Positions 25,001 through 34,570 of a stretch of DNA of 64,000 nucleotides are shown piece by piece (within the stretch, counting starts at the first letter, position 1; every line of letters begins with the position of its first letter). A model generated the notes under the pieces. That model was given only the letters and a program-made list of their open reading frames with translations, was not told the origin of the DNA and did no database searches. The DNA is taken from assembly GCA_965227745.1 (NCBI GenBank), contig OZ245769.1:3038001-3102000 (forward strand). The letters are read 5' to 3'. The DNA comes from GAS368 sp965227745 (GTDB taxonomy: Bacteria; Verrucomicrobiota; Verrucomicrobiia; Opitutales; Opitutaceae). A program made the translations under genes and the position numbers.

Positions 25001-26569
25001 CCGGGCGCCTCAGCGCCGCTCCTCGAAGCGCGCGGGCTGACGAAGAAATTCCCCGGCGTCACTGCGCTGCGCGAGGTGGCGTTTGATTTGCGGGCGGGCG
25101 AGATCCACGCGCTCTGCGGCGAAAACGGCGCGGGGAAGTCCACGCTGATCAAGCTGCTCGCCGGCATCCACCCGCACGGGTCGTACGAGGGTGAGTTGCG
25201 GGTCGCGGATCGCGCGGTGGCGTTTCACTCCATTCGCGACGCCGAGGCGGGGGGCATCGCGGTGATCACGCAGGAGTTTGCGTTGGTCGATGAACTCAGC
25301 GTGGCGGAAAATATTTTTCTCGGTCGCGCACCGCGCCGCGGCCTGCGCGTCGACTGGCTGGAGATGCAGCGGCGAGCAGCCGTGCTGCTCGCGGATTTCG
25401 GCCTCGCGGTCTCACCCGAGACGCCGGTGCGCGACCTCGGCATTGGCCAAAAGCAACTGCTCGAGATCGTGCGGGCGATGGACAAAAAAACCCGCGTGCT
25501 CGTCCTCGACGAGCCCACCGCCGCGCTCACCGAGCAGGAGGTCGCCGTGCTGCTCGATCACCTCCGCCGCCTCCGCGCGCAGGGCACGGCGTGCATTTAT
25601 ATTTCCCACAAACTCGACGAGGTCTTCGCCCTCGCCGACCGCATCACCGTACTGCGCGATGGCGCGAGCATCGTCACCCTCACCGCGCGCGAAACGACTA
25701 TTCCAGAAGTGATCCGGCACATGGTCGGACGCGAGATTGCGGATTTATTTCCACGGCGCGCGGGCTCGGCGGGCACCGCACCGGCAGATGCTGGAGGTAA
25801 AAAACATTCCCCGACCAAAGTGCTTTCCGTGCGGAGGCTCACGGTGGCACCGCGCAAGAATACCCCGCCGTTTCTCCGCGACCTCTCTTTTGCCGTACGC
25901 GCGGGCGAGGTACTGGGGATCGGCGGCCTCATGGGAGCAGGACGCACCGAGCTGCTGATGCACCTGTTCGGCGCATGGGGGCATCGAGTGTCTGGCGAGG
26001 TCACATTACGCGGCGAGCCGTACCCGGCCCCCACGCCACGCGACTCCATCGCGCGCGGGCTCGTGCTCGTGAGCGAGGACCGCAAGCGCTACGGCCTCGT
26101 GCTCGCGCAGTCCATCGGGTTTAATCTTTCACTGCCGAGCCTGCGGCGTTTCACGCGGGCCGGTGGCTGCATCGATGTTCCCGCCGAATATCTCGGCAAC
26201 CAGCAATTCTTCACGTCGCTGCGCGTAAAGGCCCCCGATCAGTTCACCCGCGTCGGCGGACTTTCGGGAGGAAATCAGCAAAAGGTCGTGCTCGGCAAAG
26301 CCCTGATGACGGAGCCTACGGTCGTGTTGCTCGATGAACCCACGCGCGGCATCGATGTCGGCGCCAAGCTCGAGGTGTACGAGCTGATCAACCGCCTCAC
26401 CGCCGAGGGCAAGGGCGTACTGCTCGTGTCCAGCGAGCTGCCCGAGCTCATGGGCATGAGCGACCGCATTATCGTGTTGGCCGATGGGCGCATCGGCGGA
26501 GAGTTCACTCGCGCAGAATTTTCGCAGGAGAAACTCCTCGCCGCCGCCATGGGCCGCGCCGCCGCCTGA
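24905..26569 (+). CDS. xylG: D-xylose ABC transporter ATP-binding protein
   Basis: A 554-codon frame encoding a sugar transporter ATPase with two ABC domains. Domain 1: Walker A ENGAGKSTLIKLL, signature LGIGQKQLLEIV, Walker B VLVLDEPTAAL. Domain 2: degenerate Walker A GGLMGAGRTELLM, signature LSGGNQQKVVLGKAL, Walker B VVLLDEPTRGIDVG. This layout fits XylG, and it lies between xylF and xylH. The ATG at 24905 falls in the repeat, so the first 30 or so residues (MTNDEYRRPEAGLPASGG and onward) are repeat-encoded and unlike the family. An in-frame TTG at 24998 (then PGASAPLLEARGLTKKF) would give the usual N-terminus. Neither has an obvious ribosome binding site. Confidence 0.92.
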   Translation: MTNDEYRRPEAGLPASGGNSERSSFDIRHSSLPGASAPLLEARGLTKKFPGVTALREVAFDLRAGEIHALCGENGAGKSTLIKLLAGIHPHGSYEGELRVADRAVAFHSIRDAEAGGIAVITQEFALVDELSVAENIFLGRAPRRGLRVDWLEMQRRAAVLLADFGLAVSPETPVRDLGIGQKQLLEIVRAMDKKTRVLVLDEPTAALTEQEVAVLLDHLRRLRAQGTACIYISHKLDEVFALADRITVLRDGASIVTLTARETTIPEVIRHMVGREIADLFPRRAGSAGTAPADAGGKKHSPTKVLSVRRLTVAPRKNTPPFLRDLSFAVRAGEVLGIGGLMGAGRTELLMHLFGAWGHRVSGEVTLRGEPYPAPTPRDSIARGLVLVSEDRKRYGLVLAQSIGFNLSLPSLRRFTRAGGCIDVPAEYLGNQQFFTSLRVKAPDQFTRVGGLSGGNQQKVVLGKALMTEPTVVLLDEPTRGIDVGAKLEVYELINRLTAEGKGVLLVSSELPELMGMSDRIIVLADGRIGGEFTRAEFSQEKLLAAAMGRAAA

Positions 26570-26579
26570 CACTATTTCG

Positions 26580-27701
26580 ATGAACGCCCGCCTCCTCAAA
26601 AACCTCGCGATGCCCATCGCCCTCGTCGCGATCTGCGCGTTTTTCGCGATGAAGGAATCGGCCTTCCTCGGGCCGCGCAATCTCACGCAGCTCATCGTGG
26701 AGTTTTCCATCACGGGGACGCTCGCGCTCGGGATGTTCATGATTCTGCTCACGGGGCAGATCGACCTTTCGGTGGGCAGCGGCGTGGGGCTGGTCGGCGG
26801 CATCGCGGCTGTGCTCGTGTTTCAGCACAATTGGCCCGCCCCCCTCGCGATGCTCGCGGCCTTTGGCGCGGCGCTCCTGCTGTGGACGCTGATGGGGACG
26901 CTCATCGTCAAGCAACGCATCCCCTCCTTTATCATCACCCTTGGCGGCCTGCTCATTTTCAAAGGGCTCTTCTGGCTTGTGATTCAAAATGCCACCGTAC
27001 CCGTGTCGCGCGGCGACCAGGATAATCTCTACTCGCTCCTCACCACCTACTACCTGCCCGCGCCAGTAGGCGTCGCGCTCGCGGTCGTCGTCGCATTGGG
27101 CGTCGGCGCGCTTACGTGGCGCGCGCGGCTTGCGCGGGCGGCGCATCAGCTCCCGGTTAAGCCTTTCGGGCGGGTGATTACGCAATGGCTCGCGACCGCA
27201 GTGGGCCTCGTGGGACTGGCCGTAATGTTTAATCAATTCCGCGGCGTGCCGATCTCGCTGCTCGTGCTCTCCATGACCGCGGTGGTCGTTTATTTTCTCA
27301 CGCAGCACACGCCCTTTGGCCGCTATCTTTACGCGATCGGCGGCAATGAGGAGGCGGCCGTGCTCTCCGGCATTTCAGTGCCGCGGGTCTTGATTGGCGC
27401 GTACCTGCTGATGGGCGTGACGGTCGCGTTGACGGGCTTCATGACGACGGCCTATTCGGGGTCCTCCACGACGACCGTCGGCGACCTCATGGAACTTGAT
27501 GCCATCGCCGCCTGCGTGATCGGGGGCACCGCCCTGAAGGGCGGGCGCGGCACCGTGTGGGGCGTGATCTTCGGCGCGCTCATCATGACCGCCCTCCTCA
27601 ACGGCATGATGCTCCTCGCCGTCTCGCCCGCGGCGAAATTCATCGCCCGCGGCACGGTGCTGACCCTCGCGGTGTGGATGGATGTGCGGCTGGGACGGTG
27701 A
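26580..27701 (+). CDS. xylH: D-xylose ABC transporter permease
   Basis: A 373-residue inner-membrane permease of the ribose/xylose class with about ten hydrophobic segments. Family motifs are LTGQIDLSVGSGVGLVGG near the N-terminus, IITLGGLLIFKGLFWLV, YLYAIGGNEEAAVLSGI and the C-terminal LDAIAACVIGGTALKGGRGT. The central insertion with charged residues (about 160-210) is typical of XylH, unlike RbsC. The start is the ATG at 26580, ten bases after xylG; the longer frame from 26484 overlaps xylG out of frame. Confidence 0.93.
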   Translation: MNARLLKNLAMPIALVAICAFFAMKESAFLGPRNLTQLIVEFSITGTLALGMFMILLTGQIDLSVGSGVGLVGGIAAVLVFQHNWPAPLAMLAAFGAALLLWTLMGTLIVKQRIPSFIITLGGLLIFKGLFWLVIQNATVPVSRGDQDNLYSLLTTYYLPAPVGVALAVVVALGVGALTWRARLARAAHQLPVKPFGRVITQWLATAVGLVGLAVMFNQFRGVPISLLVLSMTAVVVYFLTQHTPFGRYLYAIGGNEEAAVLSGISVPRVLIGAYLLMGVTVALTGFMTTAYSGSSTTTVGDLMELDAIAACVIGGTALKGGRGTVWGVIFGALIMTALLNGMMLLAVSPAAKFIARGTVLTLAVWMDVRLGR

Positions 27702-27744
27702 TTTTTTCTAAGGAATGCGCCCATGAAACGTCGTCCTCCCAATC

Positions 27745-28623
27745 ATGCGCACACCCCGGGCCACCTTCATCGGCGCTGTCGTGCTCCTCATCGGCAGCGG
27801 CTCAGTTTGGTTCTGGCAGCAGCGTGAGATCACCGACCTGCGCGAGCAACAAACTCGGCTGCAACAACAGATCGAAAAACTAGCCACCGCCAACGCCGAG
27901 GCAGCCAAAGCGCTCACGGCGGCGGAGAAAGCGATCGCGGTGGCGAAAACGGAGCTGGCCGCAAGCACACCTCGCAACCCCGCGGGCGCATCGCCGGCAG
28001 TCGGCTCCTCCGTAGCAGGCGCCGCCCCCTCGCCATCGCCAACTTTCAACCCCGCGCCCGCCGCTGCCAACGCATCGACACGTGCTCCGAGCACCATAAA
28101 TACCCCGGAGTACCGCGCGCGGCAGCACGCCCGCTACGATGCCTTCTATCAGGAGCGTGGCCTGACGGACGCACAGGTGGAGCGGCTGATCGACCTGGGA
28201 GCCGCGCAAGACGAGGCGCGCGCCGATCTGCAAGCCGCCGTGCAGCAGCAAGGCCTGACGCCGGGCCGCGAAGTCGAAGCGATCCGCAGCAAGCTCTACG
28301 CGCCCATCTTGCAAGAGGTGCGGCAAATCCTCGGCCCGGAGGGCTACGAGGCGTACAAGGCCTATTCCCTTTCTTCGTACTATCAGGCGGGCACCATCGC
28401 GCCCCTCGCGCCGCACTTCGCAGCCGCCGGAGCGCCGCTCTCCGCGCAACAACAGCAGCAACTCGCGCGGCTCGTCGCGCAGCACGATCATCCCGTGAAG
28501 CAGCGCGCGACCGATCTCGGCAGCGTCAGCCAGATCGATTGGAGCAGCGTCGCGCGCGATGCCACGACGATCCTGAGCCCCGCGCAACTCGCGGTGATTC
28601 AGGCGCGGGCCGGGAAAAAGTAA
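27745..28623 (+). CDS. Membrane-anchored coiled-coil hypothetical protein
   Basis: A 292-residue protein with one N-terminal membrane segment (ATFIGAVVLLIGSGSVWFW), a coiled coil at about residues 28-75 rich in Gln, Glu and Ala, an Ala/Pro/Ser linker (about 75-120) and a helical C-terminal domain that includes LTDAQVERLIDLGAAQDEAR and ends LSPAQLAVIQARAGKK. No family is recognised with certainty; the C-terminal pattern resembles small periplasmic helical repressor-like domains only loosely. It follows xylH by 43 bases but need not be functionally linked. Confidence 0.72.
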   Translation: MRTPRATFIGAVVLLIGSGSVWFWQQREITDLREQQTRLQQQIEKLATANAEAAKALTAAEKAIAVAKTELAASTPRNPAGASPAVGSSVAGAAPSPSPTFNPAPAAANASTRAPSTINTPEYRARQHARYDAFYQERGLTDAQVERLIDLGAAQDEARADLQAAVQQQGLTPGREVEAIRSKLYAPILQEVRQILGPEGYEAYKAYSLSSYYQAGTIAPLAPHFAAAGAPLSAQQQQQLARLVAQHDHPVKQRATDLGSVSQIDWSSVARDATTILSPAQLAVIQARAGKK

Positions 28624-28651
28624 TGCCAGCCCGCCATAGCCGGCAGACACG

Positions 28652-28682
28652 AAAACGGCGTATCACAATGTGTGATACGCCG
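28652..28682 (-). terminator. Terminator after dnaJ
   Basis: Perfect 12-bp stem, CGGCGTATCACA at 28656-28667 with its complement at 28671-28682 and a 3-nt loop. On the minus strand the stem is followed by TTTT. It lies about 57 bases beyond the dnaJ stop and past the end of the converging gene, so it mainly serves grpE-dnaJ. Confidence 0.75.
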
Positions 28683-28738
28683 ATAGCTTTCTTGCGCTAG
28701 AATGCGGGCCAGCGGTCCGCGCTCCGAGGAGGCTCGCC

Positions 28739-29905
28739 TCAGAAAAATTTCTTCGCTTTTTCGAAAAAGCTCTTCGAGGTCGGCTCGGAGGCGTCGCCGC
28801 TGACTTTGGCGAATTCCTCGAGGATGCGCTTTTGCTCACTGGTGAGCGACTGCGGCACCTCGACTTGCACGCGCACGAGTTGGTCGCCCTGGCGTCCGCC
28901 GCGGAGATTGGGCATGCCCTTTTCGCGAAGGCGGAAGGTGGTGCCACTTTGCGTGCCGGCGGGAATCTTGAGCGAGGCCTTGCCGAAGAGCGTGGGCACT
29001 TCGACGGGACCGCCGAGCGTGGCGAGCGTGAACTTGATCGGCACCTCGCAGTAGAGGTCTTCGCCCTGGCGCTCGAAGAGTTCGTGCTCCTTGACGTTGA
29101 GCACGATGTAGAGGTCTCCGGACTGACCGCCCGCCATGCCTGCTTCGCCGTTGCCGGAAGAGCGCAGGCGCGAGCCAGTGTCGACGCCCGCCGGGATGCG
29201 GACATTGAGCTTGGTCGTCTTCGGCACGCGGCCCTCGCCACGACACGCCGTACAGGGCTTTTCCACCTTGGTGCCAGCGCCCGCACACGTCGGGCACGTT
29301 TGGGTAAAGGTGATGATGCCACCGGAGCGGCGGATCTGGCCCGCGCCACGGCAGGTGGGGCACGTAACGCGCTTCGAGCCCGGCTCGGCGCCGCTGCCAT
29401 CGCAGCGTTCGCAGGTCACGGCCTTGCGGAAGGAGATTTCCTTTTCGATGCCCTTGGCGGCTTCCTCGAGCGTGATCTCGAGATCGTAGCGCAGGTCGGC
29501 GCCGTCGCGGCCACTGTCTTGGCCGCCCCCGCCGCCTCCGCCGAACATCTCCTCGAAAATACCGCCGCCTCCGCCCCCGCCTTGGCGGCCGAAGAGGTCG
29601 TTGAAGATATCGCGCGGATCGTGGAAACCACCGCCGCCTCCGCCCATCCCGCCGGGGCCGCGGGGCACGCCACCGCCGCCCTCAAAGGCCGCCGCGCCAT
29701 AGCGATCATACGCGGCGCGCTTATCGGCATCGCTCAAGACCTCGTAAGCATGCGACACCTTCTTGAACATTTCCTCGGCCTCTTTGTTGCCAGGGTTCTT
29801 GTCGGGATGGTACTGCACGGCCTTCTTGCGGTAGGCCTTCTTAAGGTCCTCCGCCGAAACGCCTTTTTCGACGCCGAGCAGTTCGTAGTAATCGTCTTTC
29901 GCCAT
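28739..29905 (-). CDS. dnaJ: Chaperone protein DnaJ
   Basis: A 388-residue type I DnaJ co-chaperone that stimulates DnaK ATPase. It has the J domain (residues 1-70) with the HPD motif in VQYHPDKNPGNKEA, a long Gly/Phe region with many poly-Gly runs (about 75-140), the zinc-binding domain with four CxxCxGxG repeats (CERCDGSG, CPTCRGAG, CPTCAGAG, CTACRGEG) and the C-terminal substrate-binding domains. It follows grpE by 24 bases. No dnaK is present in the window. Confidence 0.97.
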   Translation of the reverse strand: MAKDDYYELLGVEKGVSAEDLKKAYRKKAVQYHPDKNPGNKEAEEMFKKVSHAYEVLSDADKRAAYDRYGAAAFEGGGGVPRGPGGMGGGGGGFHDPRDIFNDLFGRQGGGGGGGIFEEMFGGGGGGGQDSGRDGADLRYDLEITLEEAAKGIEKEISFRKAVTCERCDGSGAEPGSKRVTCPTCRGAGQIRRSGGIITFTQTCPTCAGAGTKVEKPCTACRGEGRVPKTTKLNVRIPAGVDTGSRLRSSGNGEAGMAGGQSGDLYIVLNVKEHELFERQGEDLYCEVPIKFTLATLGGPVEVPTLFGKASLKIPAGTQSGTTFRLREKGMPNLRGGRQGDQLVRVQVEVPQSLTSEQKRILEEFAKVSGDASEPTSKSFFEKAKKFF

Positions 29906-29929
29906 GGTGTTTGCCGGTGGTAGGCCGGC

Positions 29930-30505
29930 TTAGGAAGTCTTGGCCGGACCGCTCGACACGATCACCGAGGCGGGGCGGAGGAGGCGGCCGTTGAGCGAGA
30001 AGCCCGCCCGCACGACCGTCACGACACTGCCCTCGGCAATATCGGCGCTGGGCTGCGCGGAGAGAGACTCGTGCTGGTTCGCATCGAACGGCTGACCGGC
30101 CGGATTGATCTCCTTCAGCCCGTGATTGCTCAGGGCCGATTTCAACTGGCTGGCCACCATCTCCACACCGCCGGCGAGCGACTTGGCGTCCGCATTGGGC
30201 TGCTTGGCCGCAGTGAGGGCGAAGCCGAGATTGTCGAGCACGGGAAGGAGGTCTTCGAGCACCTTGGACGAGGCAAAGAGGCGCAGCTCTTCCTTCTCGC
30301 GAACAGTACGGCGGCGGAAATTCTCGAGGTCAGCGGCCAGGCGCATGTAACGATCGAGATTCGCGGCGGCCTCCTGCTTGGCGGCGGCGAGTTGGGCGGT
30401 CAATTCGGCGGTCACCGACGGCTCGGCTCCGGGTGCGGCAGTGTTATCGGCCGCGTCGGCTTCGGGCGTGGTATTCAAAGGTTCGTTGGTTTCGGGCTCA
30501 GGCAT
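29930..30505 (-). CDS. grpE: Nucleotide exchange factor GrpE
   Basis: A 191-residue GrpE, which releases ADP from DnaK. The N-terminal region is acidic and low-complexity, followed by a long helix (LAAAKQEAAANLDRYMRLAA, then DLENFRRRTVREKEELR) and the beta domain (GVEMVASQLKSALSNHGL, then FDANQHESLSAQPSADI and VVRAGFSLNGRLLRPASVIV). ATG at 30505 is preferred; an ATG at 30523 would add six residues. It forms an operon with dnaJ. Confidence 0.95.
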   Translation of the reverse strand: MPEPETNEPLNTTPEADAADNTAAPGAEPSVTAELTAQLAAAKQEAAANLDRYMRLAADLENFRRRTVREKEELRLFASSKVLEDLLPVLDNLGFALTAAKQPNADAKSLAGGVEMVASQLKSALSNHGLKEINPAGQPFDANQHESLSAQPSADIAEGSVVTVVRAGFSLNGRLLRPASVIVSSGPAKTS

Positions 30506-30814
30506 GATGCAAAGAGCGCCCATTCAACTACGGGTTTTCGGTTTCTTCAAGTCTCTCCCGCAAAGCACGAATACTGAGCCCGTTCCAAAGCCAGGTTTGA
30601 ACTGGAGGAAACGAAGGTAACGAAGAATCTTAACCAACGTGACCGCCGGAGGGCAGCCGCACCCTCTTAATCTGAGTTTCTGCAAGGGCGTAGCGACGTA
30701 AGTGAGGGCAGGAACGGAGAACAAACCTCCGCGCTGTCAGGACTCTTCGTTACCTTCGTTTCCTTCCGTAAAACAGCTTGGAGAAAGTAGATCGAGGCGC
30801 GCGGGCCGCCTTCT
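30506..30814. repeat. Intergenic GGTAACGAAG palindromic repeat
   Basis: The gap between manA and grpE contains a perfect inverted repeat of 21 bp, arms 30606-30626 and 30744-30764, with core GAAACGAAGGTAACGAAG. About 117 bases separate the arms, giving a long hairpin with an unstructured or independently structured loop. A partial copy (CTTCGTTACC) appears at 35536-35545 upstream of the epimerase-like gene. No gene is seen in the gap. Confidence 0.75.
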
Positions 30815-31795
30815 TCACCCCGCGAAATTCTCCGTGATGAGCAGAATCGTGGTGGTCTCCGCGGAAAAGGTAAACGCCCCGGCATACGGTAGCAGGACAT
30901 TCTCGCCCGGCCCGAGTTTTTGGCCAAAGGCCGGCCGGCTCCCCGAGCCATTTTCAAGCGCCGCGCGCACGGTGCCGCTCACGACGCTGAGCAGGCGGGG
31001 CTGCTCGCCCGCGCGGAGATGCACCCGCTCGCCGGCCCCGAGGACCACGCGGCGAATGCTGAACTCCGCGCAATCCGCGATCACGCCCGAGGTGGGCGCG
31101 GCCCGTACGGGCGTCGGCTCAAAATCGTTCCAGTCAATGGAGCGCAGCGACTGCTGAATATGGAGCTGGCGGGGCCGCCCATCGAGGCCCACGCGACCCC
31201 AGTCGTACACGCGGTACGTGGTGTCGGAGTTCTGTTGAATCTCGAGGATGAGGTTGCCCGCATCGATGGCGTGGACCTGGCCGCTGTGCACGAGAATCGA
31301 ATCGCCGGCGGCGACGGGAAAGTGATGCACGCACTGCTCCACGGTGTTGTCACCGATCGCGTGCTCGAATTGCTGGCGCGTCACGCCGCGCTTCAGCCCG
31401 ACGATGAGGTGGGCGCCGGGCGCGGTATGAGCGATGTACCAGTTTTCGGTTTTGGGCTCGCCCTTGAGCTCACCCGCGACCGCAGCCGGCGGGTGGACTT
31501 GGAGGGAGAGGCGTTCGCGGCAGTCGAGCCACTTTACGAGGATCGGAAACGGCCGGCCCGCCGGCCATTGCGGCCCCATGATGTCGGCCCCATGCTCGGC
31601 CAGCGCGGTCCGGAGTGACTTCCCTTTGAGCGCCCCGCCCACAATGATTGATTGAGCCTCCGTGCGGTCGACGATCTCCCAGCTTTCGCCAATCGGGGTC
31701 TGCCCCGGCAGCACGCGGCCGAGCGCTGACTCAAAGGCCCGGCCACCCCAGACGCGTTCTTGGTAGAGAGGTTCGAAACGGAGAAGATCGCGCAT
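30815..31795 (-). CDS. manA: Mannose-6-phosphate isomerase, class I
   Basis: A 326-residue type I phosphomannose isomerase of the short form, interconverting fructose-6-phosphate and mannose-6-phosphate. The zinc-site segments are visible: LSLQVHPPA (Gln and His), GEPKTENWYIAH (Glu) and ILVHSGQVHAIDAGNLILE (His). The segment QQNSDTTYRVYDWGR is characteristic of the family. It stands alone, upstream of grpE on the same strand and divergent from ftsK. Confidence 0.93.
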   Translation of the reverse strand: MRDLLRFEPLYQERVWGGRAFESALGRVLPGQTPIGESWEIVDRTEAQSIIVGGALKGKSLRTALAEHGADIMGPQWPAGRPFPILVKWLDCRERLSLQVHPPAAVAGELKGEPKTENWYIAHTAPGAHLIVGLKRGVTRQQFEHAIGDNTVEQCVHHFPVAAGDSILVHSGQVHAIDAGNLILEIQQNSDTTYRVYDWGRVGLDGRPRQLHIQQSLRSIDWNDFEPTPVRAAPTSGVIADCAEFSIRRVVLGAGERVHLRAGEQPRLLSVVSGTVRAALENGSGSRPAFGQKLGPGENVLLPYAGAFTFSAETTTILLITENFAG

Positions 31796-31898
31796 GTACG
31801 AGATGACGAGTTTTTTGTGAAAAGGTCTCCGAGGGGTTTACATTTGACCGGTCGCCTTGTTAACGTGGAATCCGCTAGAAATCAGTCGGCCAACACAA

Positions 31899-34472
31899 AT
31901 GCCCAAGTCAGAGACTTCAAACTCAAACCACCCTTCATTCCAAGCCCCGCGCTACCGCCCAAACTGGGGTGTGGCGCTGGTTTGCTTCGTGTTGGGAGCG
32001 TTTCTGACGGTGGCATTGGTGGCCTATGATCCGGCGCAAAGCCACCATCATACGAGCGCCCCGGTGTTGAAAAATCCGGTGGGTTGGATCGGTGCCGAGA
32101 GCGTGTGGTCCTTGCTCTTCGCCATCGGTACAAGCACTTGGCTGTTACCGGTTTTCTTGATCTGGATGCTCTATGTTTCGGTGCGGAGTTCGCGCCACCT
32201 CACGGGCACGCGCGTCATCGCGATGATCATTGCCAGCGTGGCCTTCGCGGGCCTCGCGGCGATGTTCAAAGACGCCAAGTGGGCGAGCGACTATTTCCCC
32301 CGCGGGCCCGGCGGCTATCTCGGCGTGACGCTCTACCATCGCATGCTGGAGGATGCCATGGGGCCCTTTGGCTCCGGATTGCTGCTGGGCACGATCTATT
32401 GCGGCGCGCAGTTATTCATCTTCACCAAGGATATCGGCACCGAGATCGAAAAGATGTTTCACGGCATAGGCACGTGGTGGGCCGAGCGCGGTAAGCGCAA
32501 GGCCGCAGCCGCCGAAGCGCGAATCAAGGAGCGCGAGGCCCAAGCCAAGCAGCAGAAGACCGCCGCCGCGATCGCGGCCGCCAACGCCCCTGCGCCCGCC
32601 ACGACCGCAGCGAACGTCGGCCCGACGACCAAGAAGACCTTTATCCCCAAGACCGCCGAGGATCCCCTCGCCAAGCCCGCCGCGCCGCGGTCGGGTCCGA
32701 CACCCGCCGAGGATCCCGCCGCCGCCGCGAAGGCCGCCATCCCCACTCCTCCGCCGCCGCCGAAGTCCGACAAGCTCGCGCTCAAGCCCGGCCCCAAGGC
32801 CGCCGAGCCCACCCCGCCGCCGCCGCCCGCCCCGGAATTGGGCGAGCCCGTCACGGGCAAGAAGTCTCTCGCCGTCGCCACGGGCTTGGAGCTCAACATC
32901 GTCAAGCCCGAGGAGCCCAAGAAGGCCGCCAAGGTTTCGCTGCCGCAGAGCGACGATGCCACGTACCAGTTTCCCCCGCTGTCCCTGCTCAAAGAGCAGG
33001 CCAAGCCCGCGTCCGGAAACAGCATCGAGGAGCATCGCGTCAATGCCGACAATCTCCTGCGCATCCTCGGTGAGTTTGGCGTCGAGGTGACGCTGGGCGA
33101 AATCCACGTCGGCCCGGTGATCACACGCTACGAGGTCGTGCCCGCGGCGGGCGTGCGCGTCGAAAAAATCGCCGGCCTGGATAAAAATATCGCGCTCGGC
33201 ATGCGCGCGCAGTCCGTCCGCATCCTCGCGCCGATCCCGGGCAAGGCCGCCGTGGGCGTCGAGGTGCCCAATCAGATTCCCACGCCGGTCGGCATGCGCG
33301 AGTTGCTGGAGAGCGAAGACTGGGCCAACGCCAAGGCGGAAATCCCGATCGCGCTGGGCAAGGATGTCTCGGGCAAGCCGCTCATCTCCGATCTTTCGAA
33401 GATGCCGCACTTGCTCATCGCCGGTGCGACGGGCTCCGGCAAATCGGTGTGCATCAATTCCATCGTCGCTTCGATTCTCTACTCGAAGAGCCCGAAGGAT
33501 CTCCGCCTCATCATGGTGGATCCGAAGGTCGTGGAGTTGAAGATTTTCAATTCGCTCCCGCACATGCTTATCCCGGTGGTGACGGAGCCGAAGAAAGTGC
33601 CCGCCGCCCTGAAGTGGCTGCTCGGCGAGATGGAGCAGCGCTACCAAATTTTCGCGAAGGTGAATGTCCGTAATATCGTCGGCTTCAACACGCGGAAGAA
33701 AGCAGCCGCCCCTGCTACCTCGGCCCCCGAGGAGCAGCCCGGCCTCGCCGGCATCGCGCCGGAGATCGACGAAATTGAGATTCCGGAGCGCCTGCCGTAC
33801 ATCGTCGCCATCATCGATGAGCTCGCCGATCTCATGATGGTCGCGCCGGCCGAGATCGAAACCAACATCGCGCGTCTCGCGCAGCTCGCCCGCGCCGCCG
33901 GCATCCATCTCATCATCGCGACGCAGCGCCCGTCGGTGAACGTCATCACCGGCGTCATCAAGGCCAACCTGCCCTCGCGTATCGCATTCCAAGTGGCCTC
34001 GCAGGTCGACTCGCGCACCATCATGGACACGAAGGGCGCGGAGACCCTGATCGGTCGCGGCGATATGCTGTTTTCCCCGCCCGGTTCCTCCCGCCTCGTG
34101 CGTTCGCAGGGTGCATTTGTATCGGACGAGGAAGTCCACGAGATGGTGGAATTTCTCAAGAAGAACGGCCCGCCACAGTACGCGCAGTCCGTCCAGCAGC
34201 AGATCGATCGCGCCGCGAAGGAAGACGACGAGGATGGCGATGATGACGACGGCGACGACGAGGACTTGGGCGATGACAGCGAATTGTACGCGCAGGCGCT
34301 CGACGTCCTGAAGTCCACCAAGCGCGCCTCGACCTCGATGATCCAGCGCCGTCTCCGCATCGGCTATAATCGCGCCGCCCGCATCATGGACCTCATGGAG
34401 GAAAAGGGCATTGTCGGTCCCGAAAACGGCTCCAGTCCCCGCGAAATTCTCGTCGACCTCGATTCCCTGTGA
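31899..34472 (+). CDS. ftsK: DNA translocase FtsK
   Basis: An 857-residue FtsK/SpoIIIE DNA pump that moves chromosome ends at the division site. It has an N-terminal membrane domain with about four helices (residues 20-190), an Ala/Pro/Lys-rich linker (about 205-345), the alpha domain, the ATPase with Walker A GATGSGKSVCINSIVASIL, Walker B (IVAIIDELADLMMV) and the IIATQRPSVNVITGVIKANL segment. The C-terminal gamma winged helix is SMIQRRLRIGYNRAARIMDL. ATG at 31899 is chosen over an in-frame TTG at 31857. An acidic stretch (EDDEDGDDDDGDDED) precedes the gamma domain. Confidence 0.96.
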   Translation: MPKSETSNSNHPSFQAPRYRPNWGVALVCFVLGAFLTVALVAYDPAQSHHHTSAPVLKNPVGWIGAESVWSLLFAIGTSTWLLPVFLIWMLYVSVRSSRHLTGTRVIAMIIASVAFAGLAAMFKDAKWASDYFPRGPGGYLGVTLYHRMLEDAMGPFGSGLLLGTIYCGAQLFIFTKDIGTEIEKMFHGIGTWWAERGKRKAAAAEARIKEREAQAKQQKTAAAIAAANAPAPATTAANVGPTTKKTFIPKTAEDPLAKPAAPRSGPTPAEDPAAAAKAAIPTPPPPPKSDKLALKPGPKAAEPTPPPPPAPELGEPVTGKKSLAVATGLELNIVKPEEPKKAAKVSLPQSDDATYQFPPLSLLKEQAKPASGNSIEEHRVNADNLLRILGEFGVEVTLGEIHVGPVITRYEVVPAAGVRVEKIAGLDKNIALGMRAQSVRILAPIPGKAAVGVEVPNQIPTPVGMRELLESEDWANAKAEIPIALGKDVSGKPLISDLSKMPHLLIAGATGSGKSVCINSIVASILYSKSPKDLRLIMVDPKVVELKIFNSLPHMLIPVVTEPKKVPAALKWLLGEMEQRYQIFAKVNVRNIVGFNTRKKAAAPATSAPEEQPGLAGIAPEIDEIEIPERLPYIVAIIDELADLMMVAPAEIETNIARLAQLARAAGIHLIIATQRPSVNVITGVIKANLPSRIAFQVASQVDSRTIMDTKGAETLIGRGDMLFSPPGSSRLVRSQGAFVSDEEVHEMVEFLKKNGPPQYAQSVQQQIDRAAKEDDEDGDDDDGDDEDLGDDSELYAQALDVLKSTKRASTSMIQRRLRIGYNRAARIMDLMEEKGIVGPENGSSPREILVDLDSL

Positions 34473-34570
34473 TTTTCACCGCGCCGCCTCGCTCTTTCGA
34501 GCCGGACGGCGCATTGTGAATTATTCCTTCTTCCCATCGCCTCTCCCTTTCCCCTAACTCACCCCATCCC

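Noticed and set aside
32412..34139. 575-codon minus-strand frame opposite ftsK
   Set aside because: Antisense shadow of ftsK; Asp/Arg/Gly-rich with no recognised domain.
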